The notes: generated from the letters alone by a model not told the origin. Positions 45,944-55,406 are shown, counted from the stretch's first letter. The stretch is 64,000 nt of DNA from Pediococcus cellicola (GCF_001438655.1 NZ_JQBR01000008.1:47850-111849); one strand, 5' to 3'. Numbers and translations are program-made.

Positions 45944-46267
45944 TTAATCCACAAGAATTTTGATGCCTTTATAAATACTATAAATGAAGAAACCAAATGC
46001 AACGAGGGCAAATAGACTGAGTAAAATAATCAAAAACCAGCCTACAGAAGCCGCATTATTGGTCGTTAATCCTAGGATACCGGCTGTGACAAAAATGGCA
46101 AAGAGCAGAATTGCGGGCAGAAGATGCAGAACTAAAGCGTTCGCTGCATAATGCCGCGTTTCTGGGCGATCACTGGTTAGAATCCAAACAATTAATGGAA
46201 ACAACACAGGTAAGAATAAAATACTCAGATAGGAAAGGGCACTTAATAATTTGTTTTCAGTGGTCAT
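45944..46267 (-). CDS. DUF4870-family small membrane protein
   Basis: This 107-residue protein has three transmembrane segments (about 8-28, 45-65 and 72-98). The motif TSDRPETRHYAANALVLHL after the first helix is typical of the DUF4870 family, whose role is unknown. The start is the ATG at 46267, 9 bp after GGGAGG. It is monocistronic. Confidence 0.82.
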   Translation of the reverse strand: MTTENKLLSALSYLSILFLPVLFPLIVWILTSDRPETRHYAANALVLHLLPAILLFAIFVTAGILGLTTNNAASVGWFLIILLSLFALVAFGFFIYSIYKGIKILVD

Positions 46268-46344
46268 CGATATCAACCTCCCTTATTATTTCTAATTACA
46301 TTTTACCGGATTTAGAGAAAAGTATATAGAAATATGGTTAAAAG

Positions 46345-46376
46345 TAAAAAAATAGTCATGCAGGTGTGCATGACTA
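46345..46376 (-). terminator. Terminator of the NlpC/P60 gene
   Basis: The perfect 10-bp stem TAGTCATGCA / TGCATGACTA is followed on the minus strand by seven T. Confidence 0.9.
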
Positions 46377-46382
46377 AACTTT

Positions 46383-47111
46383 TTAATGTAAGGTCGCAGG
46401 ACGACAATAGCCGACACAATGCCACCAAGGTGAAGCAACCTTTTCAGTGATCACACCACGATTTTGTGCGTCGATCATTTTTCCACTTCCGACGTAGATA
46501 CCAACGTGAGAAATGTGTTTTTTGCTACTGCCGAAGAAGACAAGATCTCCTTTTTTTCGACTTCGTGTGGAAACTTTTTTGTATTTATTGTATTGAGACT
46601 GTGCAGTTCTAGGTAGTGCTTTTTTGATGGACTTTTTATAAACATATTTAGTTAAACCGGAACAATCAAATGAGTTAGGACCAACCGCACCATACACATA
46701 ACGTTTACCTAATTGTTTACGGGCTTGGCTATATACTTTTGAGTAAGTCACGGTACTTGGTTTCGCTTTTAAATAACCATGCCATACCCAACCCGATGCA
46801 CGACCATTCCAGCTCGTTACAAAGAAATACTGAGTGCGAACACCGTTACGAAGAATGATACGTGATTTGGTGACCCGCCAAGTGGTATTAGGATAATTCT
46901 TTAAATCATGAACGCGTTGAAAGCTGACATAGGAGCCGCCCTTTAAGTTATACAACGATCCTTTGGCACTTCTTCGAACATAATTTTTAACTGTTAAATT
47001 GGTAGTAGAGACTACACGAGAAGTTGAAGCAGCGTGTACCTGTGTGGTAGTTGCCGCTGTGATTCCGATGAAGATGGCAAACATTGCAATTAATTTGATG
47101 ATGTTTTTCAT
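46383..47111 (-). CDS. Secreted NlpC/P60 peptidoglycan hydrolase
   Basis: This 242-residue exported protein has a Sec signal peptide (residues 1-28) with a likely cleavage after VHA. An N-terminal basic, SH3-like region (about 30-115) is followed by an NlpC/P60 cysteine peptidase domain with Cys in SFDCSGLTKYV near residue 150, His in HISHVGIYVG near 200 and a polar third residue near DAQNRG. Such enzymes cut gamma-D-glutamyl-diamino acid bonds in peptidoglycan. The high Lys/Arg content suits binding to the anionic wall. Confidence 0.9.
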   Translation of the reverse strand: MKNIIKLIAMFAIFIGITAATTTQVHAASTSRVVSTTNLTVKNYVRRSAKGSLYNLKGGSYVSFQRVHDLKNYPNTTWRVTKSRIILRNGVRTQYFFVTSWNGRASGWVWHGYLKAKPSTVTYSKVYSQARKQLGKRYVYGAVGPNSFDCSGLTKYVYKKSIKKALPRTAQSQYNKYKKVSTRSRKKGDLVFFGSSKKHISHVGIYVGSGKMIDAQNRGVITEKVASPWWHCVGYCRPATLH

Positions 47112-47225
47112 GTATGTTGTTACCCCCGCGCGAATTGTTTAATGACTATCTTACGGGATAAATATTACAAGAGCGTAACTATGACGTCTCAATGTGATTA
47201 AACGAAGAAATTAATTTTGTAATAA

Positions 47226-47260
47226 GAAAAAAGCTTTCTACCTAAAAATGGGTAGAAAAC
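47226..47260 (-). terminator. Terminator of the 47290 gene
   Basis: TTTTCTACC / GGTAGAAAG on the minus strand is followed by CTTTTTTC. Confidence 0.75.
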
Positions 47261-47289
47261 TTCAATAATGGCAATTTTTATGCAAATAA

Positions 47290-47724
47290 CTAGTTGGCGC
47301 TGTCTAAAGAAACACGTTGATCACGTTTCTTTTTTAAGTCACGCAATTGATCCTTTAACGCCTCAATGGCATCATTATGTTTAACTTTCCAATCTTTGTA
47401 TGTGGAACGGGTATCTGTGTCGCCAATATCCAATCCGGTTTCCAACCAAAAGACGGCTTCAGTCAAGCTTGCAAAATTTTTCATCCATAGGGTGTGACCA
47501 TTGTCAGAATCAAAAGCGACGTAGGATTTATAGTGCTTTGTTAAATACGTATGCTTCATGATTTTGAAAGCTTTACGTTGTCTAGTCAGTTTGTAATCGG
47601 GTAGAATATAGTGACCCTGAGCTTTAAGTTCGGGAACGTTATTGTTACGTTTTTGTTCTTTATAATCGGTTAAAAATTCTTTGGCAGTTGGTTCTGTGAT
47701 TAATGTGACATCGATTTGACTCAT
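47290..47724 (-). CDS. Protein of unknown function
   Basis: This 144-residue soluble protein has a mixed fold and a C-terminal charged helix rich in Lys, Asp and Arg (DQLRDLKKKRDQR). The start is the ATG at 47724, 7 bp after AGGGGG. An ATG two codons earlier abuts that site. No membrane segment, signal peptide or recognised motif. It is monocistronic. Confidence 0.75.
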   Translation of the reverse strand: MSQIDVTLITEPTAKEFLTDYKEQKRNNNVPELKAQGHYILPDYKLTRQRKAFKIMKHTYLTKHYKSYVAFDSDNGHTLWMKNFASLTEAVFWLETGLDIGDTDTRSTYKDWKVKHNDAIEALKDQLRDLKKKRDQRVSLDSAN

Positions 47725-47934
47725 GGTCATTCCCCCTAAAATATATTAGTTATATTTTACCATAACAATCACATTTTCACCTTATCTAAGCCTTTGTTTT
47801 CGTAATTTTTAATGGATAGTTAAGAAATAAAGGTAATTTTTAGTTCATCTACATTGTTTATTTTGAAAATATAAACTATAATTTTTAGTAGATAGCAATT
47901 ATTCATTATTTTTAATATATGAGGAGATGTCAGG

Positions 47935-48585
47935 ATGAGAAAATATATTGCAGAAATTATTGGTACTTTTGTCTTGGTCTTTGTCGGAACAGGCACAGTG
48001 ACAGTTGCCAAGGGGAGTACCCTAACGATTGGTCTGGCTTTCGGGCTGGCAGTGACGGTAATGGCTTATTCGGTAGGCGCAATATCAGGCGGTCATTTTA
48101 ATCCCGCGGTGTCATTGGCAATGGCAATTAATAAGCGGTTGAGTTGGAAAGACTTTGTAGGCTATGTAATTTCCCAGTTTGTGGGCGCTATTTTAGCTTC
48201 AGCAATGGTGTTTGATTTGGTGCATGAACTTGGCTTGCCAACTAACAGTTTGGGACAAACGGATTTTCCTAAAATTTCGGTAGGTGGCGCGTTCATTACG
48301 GAAACATTGGTAACATTCTTATTTGTATTGGTAATTTTGTTGGTGACAAGTAAGAAATGGGGTAATGCTAATTTTGCTGGTTTGGTAATTGGGATTACTT
48401 TGGCATTGATGATTATTGTGGCGTTGAATTTGACGGGTGGTTCATTGAACCCGGCAAGAAGTTTCGGACCGGCGTTGTTTGTGGGCGGTTCGGCGATGGC
48501 GCATTATTGGCTGTATTTGGTGGCCCCGTTGGTAGGAGCAGTGTTGGCAGCGGGAGTCGGCGAATTTGTTGGTAGTGAGGATTAA
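47935..48585 (+). CDS. Aquaporin / MIP-family channel
   Basis: This 216-residue channel has six membrane helices and two pore half-helices carrying the NPA motifs GGHFNPAVS (near residue 62) and GGSLNPARS (near 172). The short length resembles AqpZ-type water channels more than glycerol facilitators. Lactobacillary members may also pass small solutes such as glycerol or lactic acid. It has a GAGGAG site and a TATAAT at about 47875. It is followed directly by the palindromic repeat array, which begins 6 bp after the stop. Confidence 0.92.
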   Translation: MRKYIAEIIGTFVLVFVGTGTVTVAKGSTLTIGLAFGLAVTVMAYSVGAISGGHFNPAVSLAMAINKRLSWKDFVGYVISQFVGAILASAMVFDLVHELGLPTNSLGQTDFPKISVGGAFITETLVTFLFVLVILLVTSKKWGNANFAGLVIGITLALMIIVALNLTGGSLNPARSFGPALFVGGSAMAHYWLYLVAPLVGAVLAAGVGEFVGSED

Positions 48586-48590
48586 ATAAG

Positions 48591-49620
48591 AGTGCGCGAG
48601 GCAAGTCGGTAAAAGGGCAGAAATAAGGGTGATGGATGCGGGATCGCGATCCCGCGGGAATCATTCTTATTTCTGCCCTTTTGACTTGCCGAGCGGTCCT
48701 AAAGCTCAGTGGAAAAAAGGCAGTAGAGGGTGATGGATGCGGGATCGCGATCCCGCGGGAATCATTCTTATTTCTGCCCTTTTGACTTGCCGAGCGGTCC
48801 TAAAGCTCAGTGGAAAAAAGGCAGTAGAGGGTGATGGATGCGGGATCGCGATCCCGCGGGAATCATTCTTATTTCTGCCCTTTTGACTTGCCGAGCGGTC
48901 CTAAAGCTCAGTGGAAAAAAGGCAGTAGAGGGTGATGGATGCGGGATCGCGATCCCGCGGGAATCATTCTTATTTCTGCCCTTTTGACTTGCCGAGCGGT
49001 CCTAAAGCTCAGTGAAAAAAAAGCAGTAGAGGGTGATGGATGCGGGATCGCAATCCCGCGGGAGTTGTGCTTAATTTCCGCCTTTTGTTTTGCCGAGCGG
49101 TCCTAAAGCTCAGTGGAAAAAAGCAGTAGAGGGTGATGGATGCGGGATCGCGATCCCGCGGGAATCATTCTTATTTCTGCCCTTTTGACTTGCCGAGCGG
49201 TCCTAAAGCTCAGCGGAAAAAAGGCAGTAGAGGGTGATGGATGCGGGATCGCGATCCCGCGGGAATCATTCTTATTTCTGCCCTTTTGACTTGCCGAGCG
49301 GTCCTAAAGCTCAGTGGAAAAAAGGCAGTAGAGGGTGATGGATGCGGGATCGCGATCCCGCGGGAATCATTCTTATTTCTGCCCTTTTGACTTGCCGAGC
49401 GGTCCTAAAGCTCAGTGGAAAAAAGGCAGTAGAGGGTGATGGATGCGGGATCGCGATCCCGCGGGAATCATTCTTATTTCTGCCCTTTTGACTTGCCGAG
49501 CGGTCCTAAAGCTCAGTGGAAAAAAGGCAGTAGAGGGTGATGGATGCGGGATCGCGATCCCGCGGGAATCATTCTTATTTCTGCCCTTTTGACTTGCCGA
49601 GCGGTCCTAAAGCTCAGTGG
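48591..49620. repeat. Tandem array of ten 101-bp palindromic repeats
   Basis: Ten copies of GATGGATGCGGG start at 48631, 48732, 48833, 48934, 49035, 49135, 49236, 49337, 49438 and 49539, so the period is 101 bp (once 100). Each unit centres on the perfect 18-bp palindrome GCGGGATCGCGATCCCGC (one copy has a changed centre) and ends in a TTGCCGAGCGGTCCTAAAG block. The first unit is a complete hairpin of about 100 bp whose outer arms also pair. Copies are almost identical except the fifth. No ORF runs through the array. Confidence 0.95.
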
Positions 49621-49755
49621 AAGTGTTTTTGACAGATTTATAGAAATGGTTCAAAGGCTGTATCCAGGAACCCACAAAATAATTCGTTTAGATTAACCGT
49701 TTTTATGCTATAATACGACTAATAATTCAGCGATTAAAGAAATGGGGAGATTAAT

Positions 49756-50082
49756 ATGACAGAGAAAATTCTAGTAACCACGACAGAAAATATTCCAGGA
49801 CATCATTATGAAATTATCGGGGAAGTTTTTGGACTTACGACCCAATCTAAAAATGTGATCAAAAATATTGGTGCGGGACTGAAGAACATCGTGGGTGGCG
49901 AAATTAAAGCTTATTCGGAATTACTGACTGAAGCTCGCGATACTGCTATTTCACGCTTGCGAGATAATGCCTCTGAGCTAGGAGCCGATGCAGTTGTGAT
50001 GATGCGTTTTGATTCAGATTCGATTAGCCAAGATATGGAAACGGTAGCGGCTTATGGCACGGCAGTTAAGTTTGTGGATTAG
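49756..50082 (+). CDS. YbjQ/DUF74-family protein
   Basis: This 108-residue protein belongs to the YbjQ (DUF74) family of small pentameric beta proteins sometimes annotated as heavy-metal-binding. Typical segments are [10 protein letters not shown] near residue 20, [14 protein letters not shown] near 52 and [14 protein letters not shown] near 74. Its role is unproven. It has a GGGGAG site and shares a bidirectional terminator with the channel gene. Confidence 0.9.
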   Translation: MTEKILVTTTENIPGHHYEIIGEVFGLTTQSKNVIKNIGAGLKNIVGGEIKAYSELLTEARDTAISRLRDNASELGADAVVMMRFDSDSISQDMETVAAYGTAVKFVD

Positions 50083-50087
50083 ACCCA

Positions 50088-50140
50088 AAAATAAAAACCA
50101 GTAGATTTGGCATTCGAAAATCTGCTGGTTTTTATTTTTT
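50088..50140. terminator. Bidirectional terminator
   Basis: AATAAAAACCAG.AGATTT / AAATCT.CTGGTTTTTATT has A and T runs on both sides. It overlaps the end of the channel gene. Confidence 0.88.
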
Positions 50141-50887
50141 CTTCTTACGTGACTTTTTCTGATTTTTGGAAACTTGTTTTTGCAGTTGGGCAACCTGATC
50201 GGACAGATCATCAATTTTATGTAGGAGTAAATTTAAATCTGAATCTTCCATGTGGGCGCTGTTTGAGGTGAAAAAACCGGTAATTGTACTAGTTAATAAA
50301 CCAATAAAACCGATACCACCAAGCATCAGTAACGACGCAATAATTTTGCCAATGGTGCTATGGGGAGAAATATCGCCATACCCGACCGTTGTGGCAGTCG
50401 TGATTGCCCACCAAAGTGAATCGGCCAAGGAAATCTTTTCTACAATTGAGTAGAGTAACGCACTCAAAACGAGGATAACCACACTAATATATAGTAGGTA
50501 AACAAAACCAGTGGCGTAAAAAAATCGGTGAACAGCTTTAGTTAGCCTGCCGTCCAATCCTAATCGCCAAAAAAGATGGTAGTAACGAATTAAACGAATC
50601 ACGCGTTCAATTCGGAAAACCGCAAAAATTGGGTGGAGTGGGACCAGACCCAGCATATCAAACGAATTTTCAATGAGAAACGTTTTTTTGTTTTTCGAAA
50701 AAGCAAAGCGAACTAAATAATCTATCCAGAAAATGGCTAGCATGATATTCATCAAAATACCCATTGGTCCGGTTAGCAAATTGGCATGTGTGAAAAAGGT
50801 TGAAAAGGCAATTCCACTTGATATTAACGCTAAAATGCCAATGAAAAAGTGGTAGTAGAATAGCCAATTTTGTTGTTTTTTAATCAT
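50132..50887 (-). CDS. Voltage-gated-like potassium channel
   Basis: This 251-residue channel has six hydrophobic segments. The K+ selectivity filter is TTVGYGDISP near residue 172. A basic S4-like segment FRIERVIRLIRYYH is near 94. A C-terminal coiled-coil tail (about 215-251) ends in Lys-rich sequence. Such channels set membrane potential. The start is the ATG at 50887 with AGGTGAG upstream. Confidence 0.9.
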   Translation of the reverse strand: MIKKQQNWLFYYHFFIGILALISSGIAFSTFFTHANLLTGPMGILMNIMLAIFWIDYLVRFAFSKNKKTFLIENSFDMLGLVPLHPIFAVFRIERVIRLIRYYHLFWRLGLDGRLTKAVHRFFYATGFVYLLYISVVILVLSALLYSIVEKISLADSLWWAITTATTVGYGDISPHSTIGKIIASLLMLGGIGFIGLLTSTITGFFTSNSAHMEDSDLNLLLHKIDDLSDQVAQLQKQVSKNQKKSRKKKK

Positions 50888-51064
50888 ACGACTCACCTAT
50901 TGAACAAGATGTTAGCTTAATTCTAACCCATTAAATGTGACTGTAAACCTTTAAATGGCAATCGCAAGAGTTTTTTTAGAAATACCTCTACGATACCTAG
51001 TAAGTTCGACCAAAATCGATTAGAATCAAGTTTATAGAGAACTGTAAAACGGGAGGAGATACGC

Positions 51065-52036
51065 GTGAAAAAAATTTTAGCTTTACATACTGGTGGCACG
51101 ATTTCAATGTCAGCCAATGATCTTGGTGAAGTGTCAACGAATGAAGAAAATCCCTTGTTGGATAGTCGTTTTATTAATGACAATATTACACTGACAAACG
51201 AAACTGTCTTAAATAAGCCTTCGGAACACATAACGCCCGCTGATATGTTGATCATTCAAAAGCGTGTCAAAGAGGCGGAAACACAGGCTTATGACGGTGT
51301 GGTGATCACGCATGGTACGGATACGTTAGAGGAAACAGCCTACTTTTTAGATTTAACGTTACCAAACCACTTACCAATTGTCTTAACGGGGGCTATGCGG
51401 TCTTCTAATGAAATTGGGTCGGATGGTGTTTATAACTTTCAAAGTGCAATTTTAACGGCCGCTTCGGATGAATCACTCGATAAAGGCGTATTGGTGGTGA
51501 TGAATGACGAAATTCATACCGCTCGTTATGTGACAAAGACGCATACCACCAATGTGGATACATTCCGAACACCCACGTTTGGCCCAATTGGACTGGTTGG
51601 AAAACGAGGTATTCACTACTTTCAGGAATTAATTCAGCAGACGGTGGTTCCTATTGATCACTTAAAACATAATGTGTATCTGTTGAAAGCGTATGCGGGG
51701 ATGCCAGCGAGCTTATTGGCGTGTTTGGATCAGCCAGAAACGAATGGGCTGGTTATCGAGGGCTTAGGCGCTGGTAATATGCCACTAGAAACCGTCCAAG
51801 CTATCCAACAATTACTGGATGACCAAATCCCTGTCGTAATGGTATCGCGCTGTTATAATGGTGTCGCGGAACCAATTTATGATTATCCCGGTGGCGGTAT
51901 AGATTTAGAACGTATGGGTGTGACATTTTGTCAAGGACTCAATGGACCTAAAGCACGGATCAAATTATTAATTGGGATTAGTGCCGGTTTGAAGGGACAA
52001 TCGTTACGGGATTATATAAGTAATGCTGTATCTTAA
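51065..52036 (+). CDS. ansA: L-asparaginase, type I
   Basis: This cytoplasmic enzyme hydrolyses asparagine to aspartate and ammonia. It has 323 residues. The first catalytic Thr lies in HTGGTISM near residue 12 and the second in THGTDTLEETA near residue 82. No signal peptide is present, which favours the type I form. It starts at GTG after GGGAGGAG. It is monocistronic. Confidence 0.93.
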   Translation: MKKILALHTGGTISMSANDLGEVSTNEENPLLDSRFINDNITLTNETVLNKPSEHITPADMLIIQKRVKEAETQAYDGVVITHGTDTLEETAYFLDLTLPNHLPIVLTGAMRSSNEIGSDGVYNFQSAILTAASDESLDKGVLVVMNDEIHTARYVTKTHTTNVDTFRTPTFGPIGLVGKRGIHYFQELIQQTVVPIDHLKHNVYLLKAYAGMPASLLACLDQPETNGLVIEGLGAGNMPLETVQAIQQLLDDQIPVVMVSRCYNGVAEPIYDYPGGGIDLERMGVTFCQGLNGPKARIKLLIGISAGLKGQSLRDYISNAVS

Positions 52037-52108
52037 AATTAAAATTTTGTGAGAAAATTAAAAGTGCGCTATAATGTTGCTAACTGAAAGCAAAGGATGG
52101 GATTATTA

Positions 52109-54028
52109 ATGATAGATGCAACTAAAGCAAAAAACGATTTTTACGATGCCGTAAACGGTGACTGGTTAAAAACCGCTGAGATTCCAAGTGATCATTCATC
52201 AACGGGTGGCTTTATGGACCTGGTGGATGATGTGGATAAGAAGTTAATGAGCGATTTTGCCGATATGAAGTCGGGAAAATTAGCTAATGACGATCCTTTG
52301 ATAAAAGAATTTTTGAAATTCTATGATGTAGCTGCTAATTTTGAAAAACGTGATCAAGATGGGGCGACACCTTTAAAAACGTACATTGATCAAGTAGAAG
52401 CCATTCAAAGTTTCGAGGACTTGAATAAACAATTTAAAGAATGGCTATTAGCTGGATTACCAACGCCTTTTGATCTTGGTGTGGAGCCAGATTTGAAGAC
52501 ACAGGGAAAAACGAAGCTAAATGTCCTTTGGGCAGAAGGTGGATCACTAATTTTGCCTGATAAAACTTATTATGAAAAAGATAATCAGGCCGGACCACAG
52601 TTATTAGCAGTCTTTACACAAATGGCAGAAAAATTACTTACCATGGTAGGTAAATCAGAATCAGAGGCAAAAGTCATTGTAGCAGATGCCAAGAAATTCG
52701 ATGCCTCTATGGCCCCATTCAAAAAGAACTCAGAAGAAATGAGTGATGTCTCCAAACTGTATAACCCAACGGATTTTGCTGAAATTATCAAAGATCTGGG
52801 CGTTTTTAAAGTGGATGAGGCGATTAGTGAACTGTTGGGAGAGACACCCAAGCAAGTCATTGTGACAGAACCAAAATTCTTTGAAAACTTCACAAAATTT
52901 GTAAATGAAGAGACTTTCCCAGCCTTTAAGAACTGGTTATTGGTCAATGTGGTACGCCAATTTGCAGGTTATTTGAGTGAGGACTTCCGTCAGGTAGGCG
53001 GCACCTATCAGCGCGCCTTATCTGGACAAAAAGAAGCTATGAAACAACAGAAGAGTGCCTTTTACATGGCACGTAGAATGTTTAGCCAAGTGGTCGGCGA
53101 CTATTATGGCAAAAAGTACTTTGGTGAAAAGGCCAAACAAGATGTTCATGATATGGCAGTATCCATGACAGGTGTTTATAAGAAACGTCTGCAAAATAAT
53201 ACTTGGTTGAGCAAAGCTACTCGTGAAAAAGCGGTGGTGAAGCTAAATGCGATGGATATTCATGTGGGATATCCAGATAAAATGGAAGAGGTTTATAAAC
53301 GTTTGCACACTACACCCGTTGAAGACGGTGGTGATTTGTTGACCAATGTGCAAAACTTCTCCAAGATCTTTACTGAGGACCAATTAAGTAAATACAACCA
53401 GCCTGTTGATAAAGAAAAATGGGAAATGAGTGCCGATACGGTTAATGCGTATTATTCTCCAGAAGGAAACTTGATTTGTTTCCCAGCAGCTATTTTACAA
53501 GCACCATTCTATAGTTTGAAACAAACAGCTAGTCAAAACTATGGCGGAATTGGGGCTGTCATGGCGCACGAAATTTCTCATGCATTTGATCCTAATGGTG
53601 CTTTATTTGATGAAAATGGTAGTCTTCATAATTGGTGGACAGAGACCGATATGAAAGAATTCAAGAAGCGCTCCGAAGCCATGGTAAAGGAGTTTGATGG
53701 TTTGCCATTTGCTGGCGGTAAGGTCAATGGCAAGTTAGTTGTGACGGAAAATGTGGCCGATGATGGCGGCTTAAGTTGTGCCTTAGAGGCGGCTAAGCAA
53801 ACGGAGAATACCGACTTGGAAGGCTTCTTTGTGAACTGGGCAACTGTATGGCGCAGCAAGTCGACAACTGAGTATAAACAGTTGTTATTGTCGATTGATG
53901 TGCATGCACCAAACAAATTACGCGCCAATGTGCAAGTGAAGAACTTTGACGAGTTTTACGACACATTTGATGTGCAGCCTGGGGATGGCATGTATTTGAA
54001 GCCGGAAGACAGAGTGCAAATCTGGTAA
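52109..54028 (+). CDS. pepO: M13-family endopeptidase PepO
   Basis: This zinc endopeptidase of the neprilysin family cleaves oligopeptides during peptide utilisation. It has 639 residues. The zinc motif is HEISHAFD near residue 486, and the second motif ENVADDGG near 551 supplies the third ligand and contact residues. There is no signal peptide, as in other lactic acid bacterial PepO. The start is the ATG at 52109, 8 bp after AAAGGATGG. The ATG at 52097 lies within that site. Confidence 0.95.
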   Translation: MIDATKAKNDFYDAVNGDWLKTAEIPSDHSSTGGFMDLVDDVDKKLMSDFADMKSGKLANDDPLIKEFLKFYDVAANFEKRDQDGATPLKTYIDQVEAIQSFEDLNKQFKEWLLAGLPTPFDLGVEPDLKTQGKTKLNVLWAEGGSLILPDKTYYEKDNQAGPQLLAVFTQMAEKLLTMVGKSESEAKVIVADAKKFDASMAPFKKNSEEMSDVSKLYNPTDFAEIIKDLGVFKVDEAISELLGETPKQVIVTEPKFFENFTKFVNEETFPAFKNWLLVNVVRQFAGYLSEDFRQVGGTYQRALSGQKEAMKQQKSAFYMARRMFSQVVGDYYGKKYFGEKAKQDVHDMAVSMTGVYKKRLQNNTWLSKATREKAVVKLNAMDIHVGYPDKMEEVYKRLHTTPVEDGGDLLTNVQNFSKIFTEDQLSKYNQPVDKEKWEMSADTVNAYYSPEGNLICFPAAILQAPFYSLKQTASQNYGGIGAVMAHEISHAFDPNGALFDENGSLHNWWTETDMKEFKKRSEAMVKEFDGLPFAGGKVNGKLVVTENVADDGGLSCALEAAKQTENTDLEGFFVNWATVWRSKSTTEYKQLLLSIDVHAPNKLRANVQVKNFDEFYDTFDVQPGDGMYLKPEDRVQIW

Positions 54029-54039
54029 AAGTAGATCAT

Positions 54040-54105
54040 TAAAATAAGAGACAAGCAAAGTGACTGAGAGAAACCTCCCAGTCACTTTGCTTGTCTCTTA
54101 TTTTA
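54040..54105. terminator. Very long bidirectional terminator hairpin
   Basis: Near-perfect arms of about 31 bp (AAAATAAGAGACAAGCAAAG... and its complement) surround a tiny loop at 54071-54074, with A/T tails on both sides. It separates pepO from the converging lipoprotein gene. Confidence 0.85.
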
Positions 54106-54109
54106 TATA

Positions 54110-54195
54110 GGTGTAATCGGAGAAAAAAGTTGACGCAGTCACTTGCCGCTTTTAGTTATAGGGGATAAGTGACCAAAACACCTTTTTCCCAAGCT
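54110..54195 (-). repeat. Structured 3' element, copy 2 (shared with 45833-45926)
   Basis: It lies just after the lipoprotein stop. It can fold by GGTGT/ACACC (54110-54114, 54178-54182) and a perfect inner stem GTCACTT/AAGTGAC (54138-54144, 54167-54173). Sequence blocks and their order match copy 1. Confidence 0.5.
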
Positions 54196-54209
54196 TATTT
54201 AGCTGCTAT

Positions 54210-55172
54210 TTATTTTGTGATGTAGATGTATAAATGCGTTGTAGAGTACCCAACCTGAAATTTAACGCCATTTGATTTAATGATATGAGTAGCGGTTGAA
54301 GTACTGGTACTGTTTTTGGCATCTTTTTGAAATTTGGCAAATTGCTTCATCACAGACTTCGGTTTTGCGCCGACCTCAGTTGTGAGTAAAGCAAAGGTGG
54401 TTCCGAAATCTTTTTGACGATCTTTATTTTTCATGGCTTTGGTTGGCACAATTAAAGTCAATCCCATTAAGTTTTGGTCCTGGTAGTTCGCGCGTACGGT
54501 GTAATTTTTTTGTGTAATGACGTTTTGAACGCCGTTTTTTAAACTAGTCGGTAATAATTTGTCCTGATTTTTCTTTTTAGCTGTAGCCATGGCCGACTGC
54601 ACTTCTTTGGCTTCCTGCTGCAAAGCCTGCATTTGTTTTTGTTGTGCTTTTAACTTAGCCACGGCCTTCTTCTGTTCGGCTGCTGGTAATTTGGCAATTG
54701 CTGCCTTGGCCTTTGCAGCTGAAGTTTGGGTGCCAGCCGTTTTAGCTTTCTGTTGAGCCTGAGCAAGTTGTTTGGCTTTTTGTTGGGTGGACTTAGAAAG
54801 TGACATGCCAATCACAGCCTGATTGTAGCTATTTGCCACTTTTTTATAATTTCCCAAAGCCTTGGTTTTTTTTACGATAACTTTTTTATGAATCACATTT
54901 GTGCCATCTTTAGAAGTGACCGTGACTTTTTGATCCTTTGTTTTGGCAGGTACTTCAATAATGTAGGCCCCATCTGTATTTTTGACGGTCTTTTTGGATT
55001 GACCACTAATTTGATAGCTGAGTTTAGCACCTTTATTGGTTTTTCCTTTGATTACTGCGACCATGCCACTTGGCTTCTTGGTTGTGGCACCAACGGTCAA
55101 TTGGTGATTACCACAGCCTGCTAGTGTAAAAAGAGCGAGTAACCCAATAATACCTGTTACCATTTTTTTCAT
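54210..55172 (-). CDS. Lipoprotein of unknown function with a coiled-coil region
   Basis: This 320-residue surface lipoprotein has its signal peptide and lipobox ending LAGC at residue 20. Residues about 30-105 look like a small beta domain with Lys-rich strands. Residues about 130-205 are Ala, Gln and Lys rich and likely coiled coil (QQKAKQLAQAQQKAKTAG). The C-terminal domain (about 215-320) is beta-rich. I recognise no named family. Monocistronic. Confidence 0.8.
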   Translation of the reverse strand: MKKMVTGIIGLLALFTLAGCGNHQLTVGATTKKPSGMVAVIKGKTNKGAKLSYQISGQSKKTVKNTDGAYIIEVPAKTKDQKVTVTSKDGTNVIHKKVIVKKTKALGNYKKVANSYNQAVIGMSLSKSTQQKAKQLAQAQQKAKTAGTQTSAAKAKAAIAKLPAAEQKKAVAKLKAQQKQMQALQQEAKEVQSAMATAKKKNQDKLLPTSLKNGVQNVITQKNYTVRANYQDQNLMGLTLIVPTKAMKNKDRQKDFGTTFALLTTEVGAKPKSVMKQFAKFQKDAKNSTSTSTATHIIKSNGVKFQVGYSTTHLYIYITK

Positions 55173-55344
55173 AATTTATCCCTACCTTTAAGTATACGTT
55201 GTGTGTTCAATGTGACACACTGTCATAAATATGCATTATACACCCTTATTCTAGGAATTACGAGTAGAACTTAAAGGGCATTTTGAAAAAAGGTTGATTA
55301 AAATTAGTAAGCATTATGGGCTGAAATAAAATTAAAGTTTGTGT

Positions 55345-55406
55345 TTTACTTTGATTAGTTTTTATAGTATGATGTATATTGTTGTTTAAATAGCAAAACA
55401 CGAACA
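55345..55406 (+). promoter_or_regulatory. Promoter and PurBox-like site of the purine permease gene
   Basis: TTTACT (55345-55350), a 17-bp spacer and TATGAT (55368-55373) form the promoter. AAAACACGAACA (55395-55406) is identical to the 12-mer before purR. Confidence 0.55.

Noticed and set aside
48591..49620. Repeat array considered as a CRISPR array
   Set aside because: The whole 101-bp unit is repeated, including what would be spacers, and no cas genes are present.
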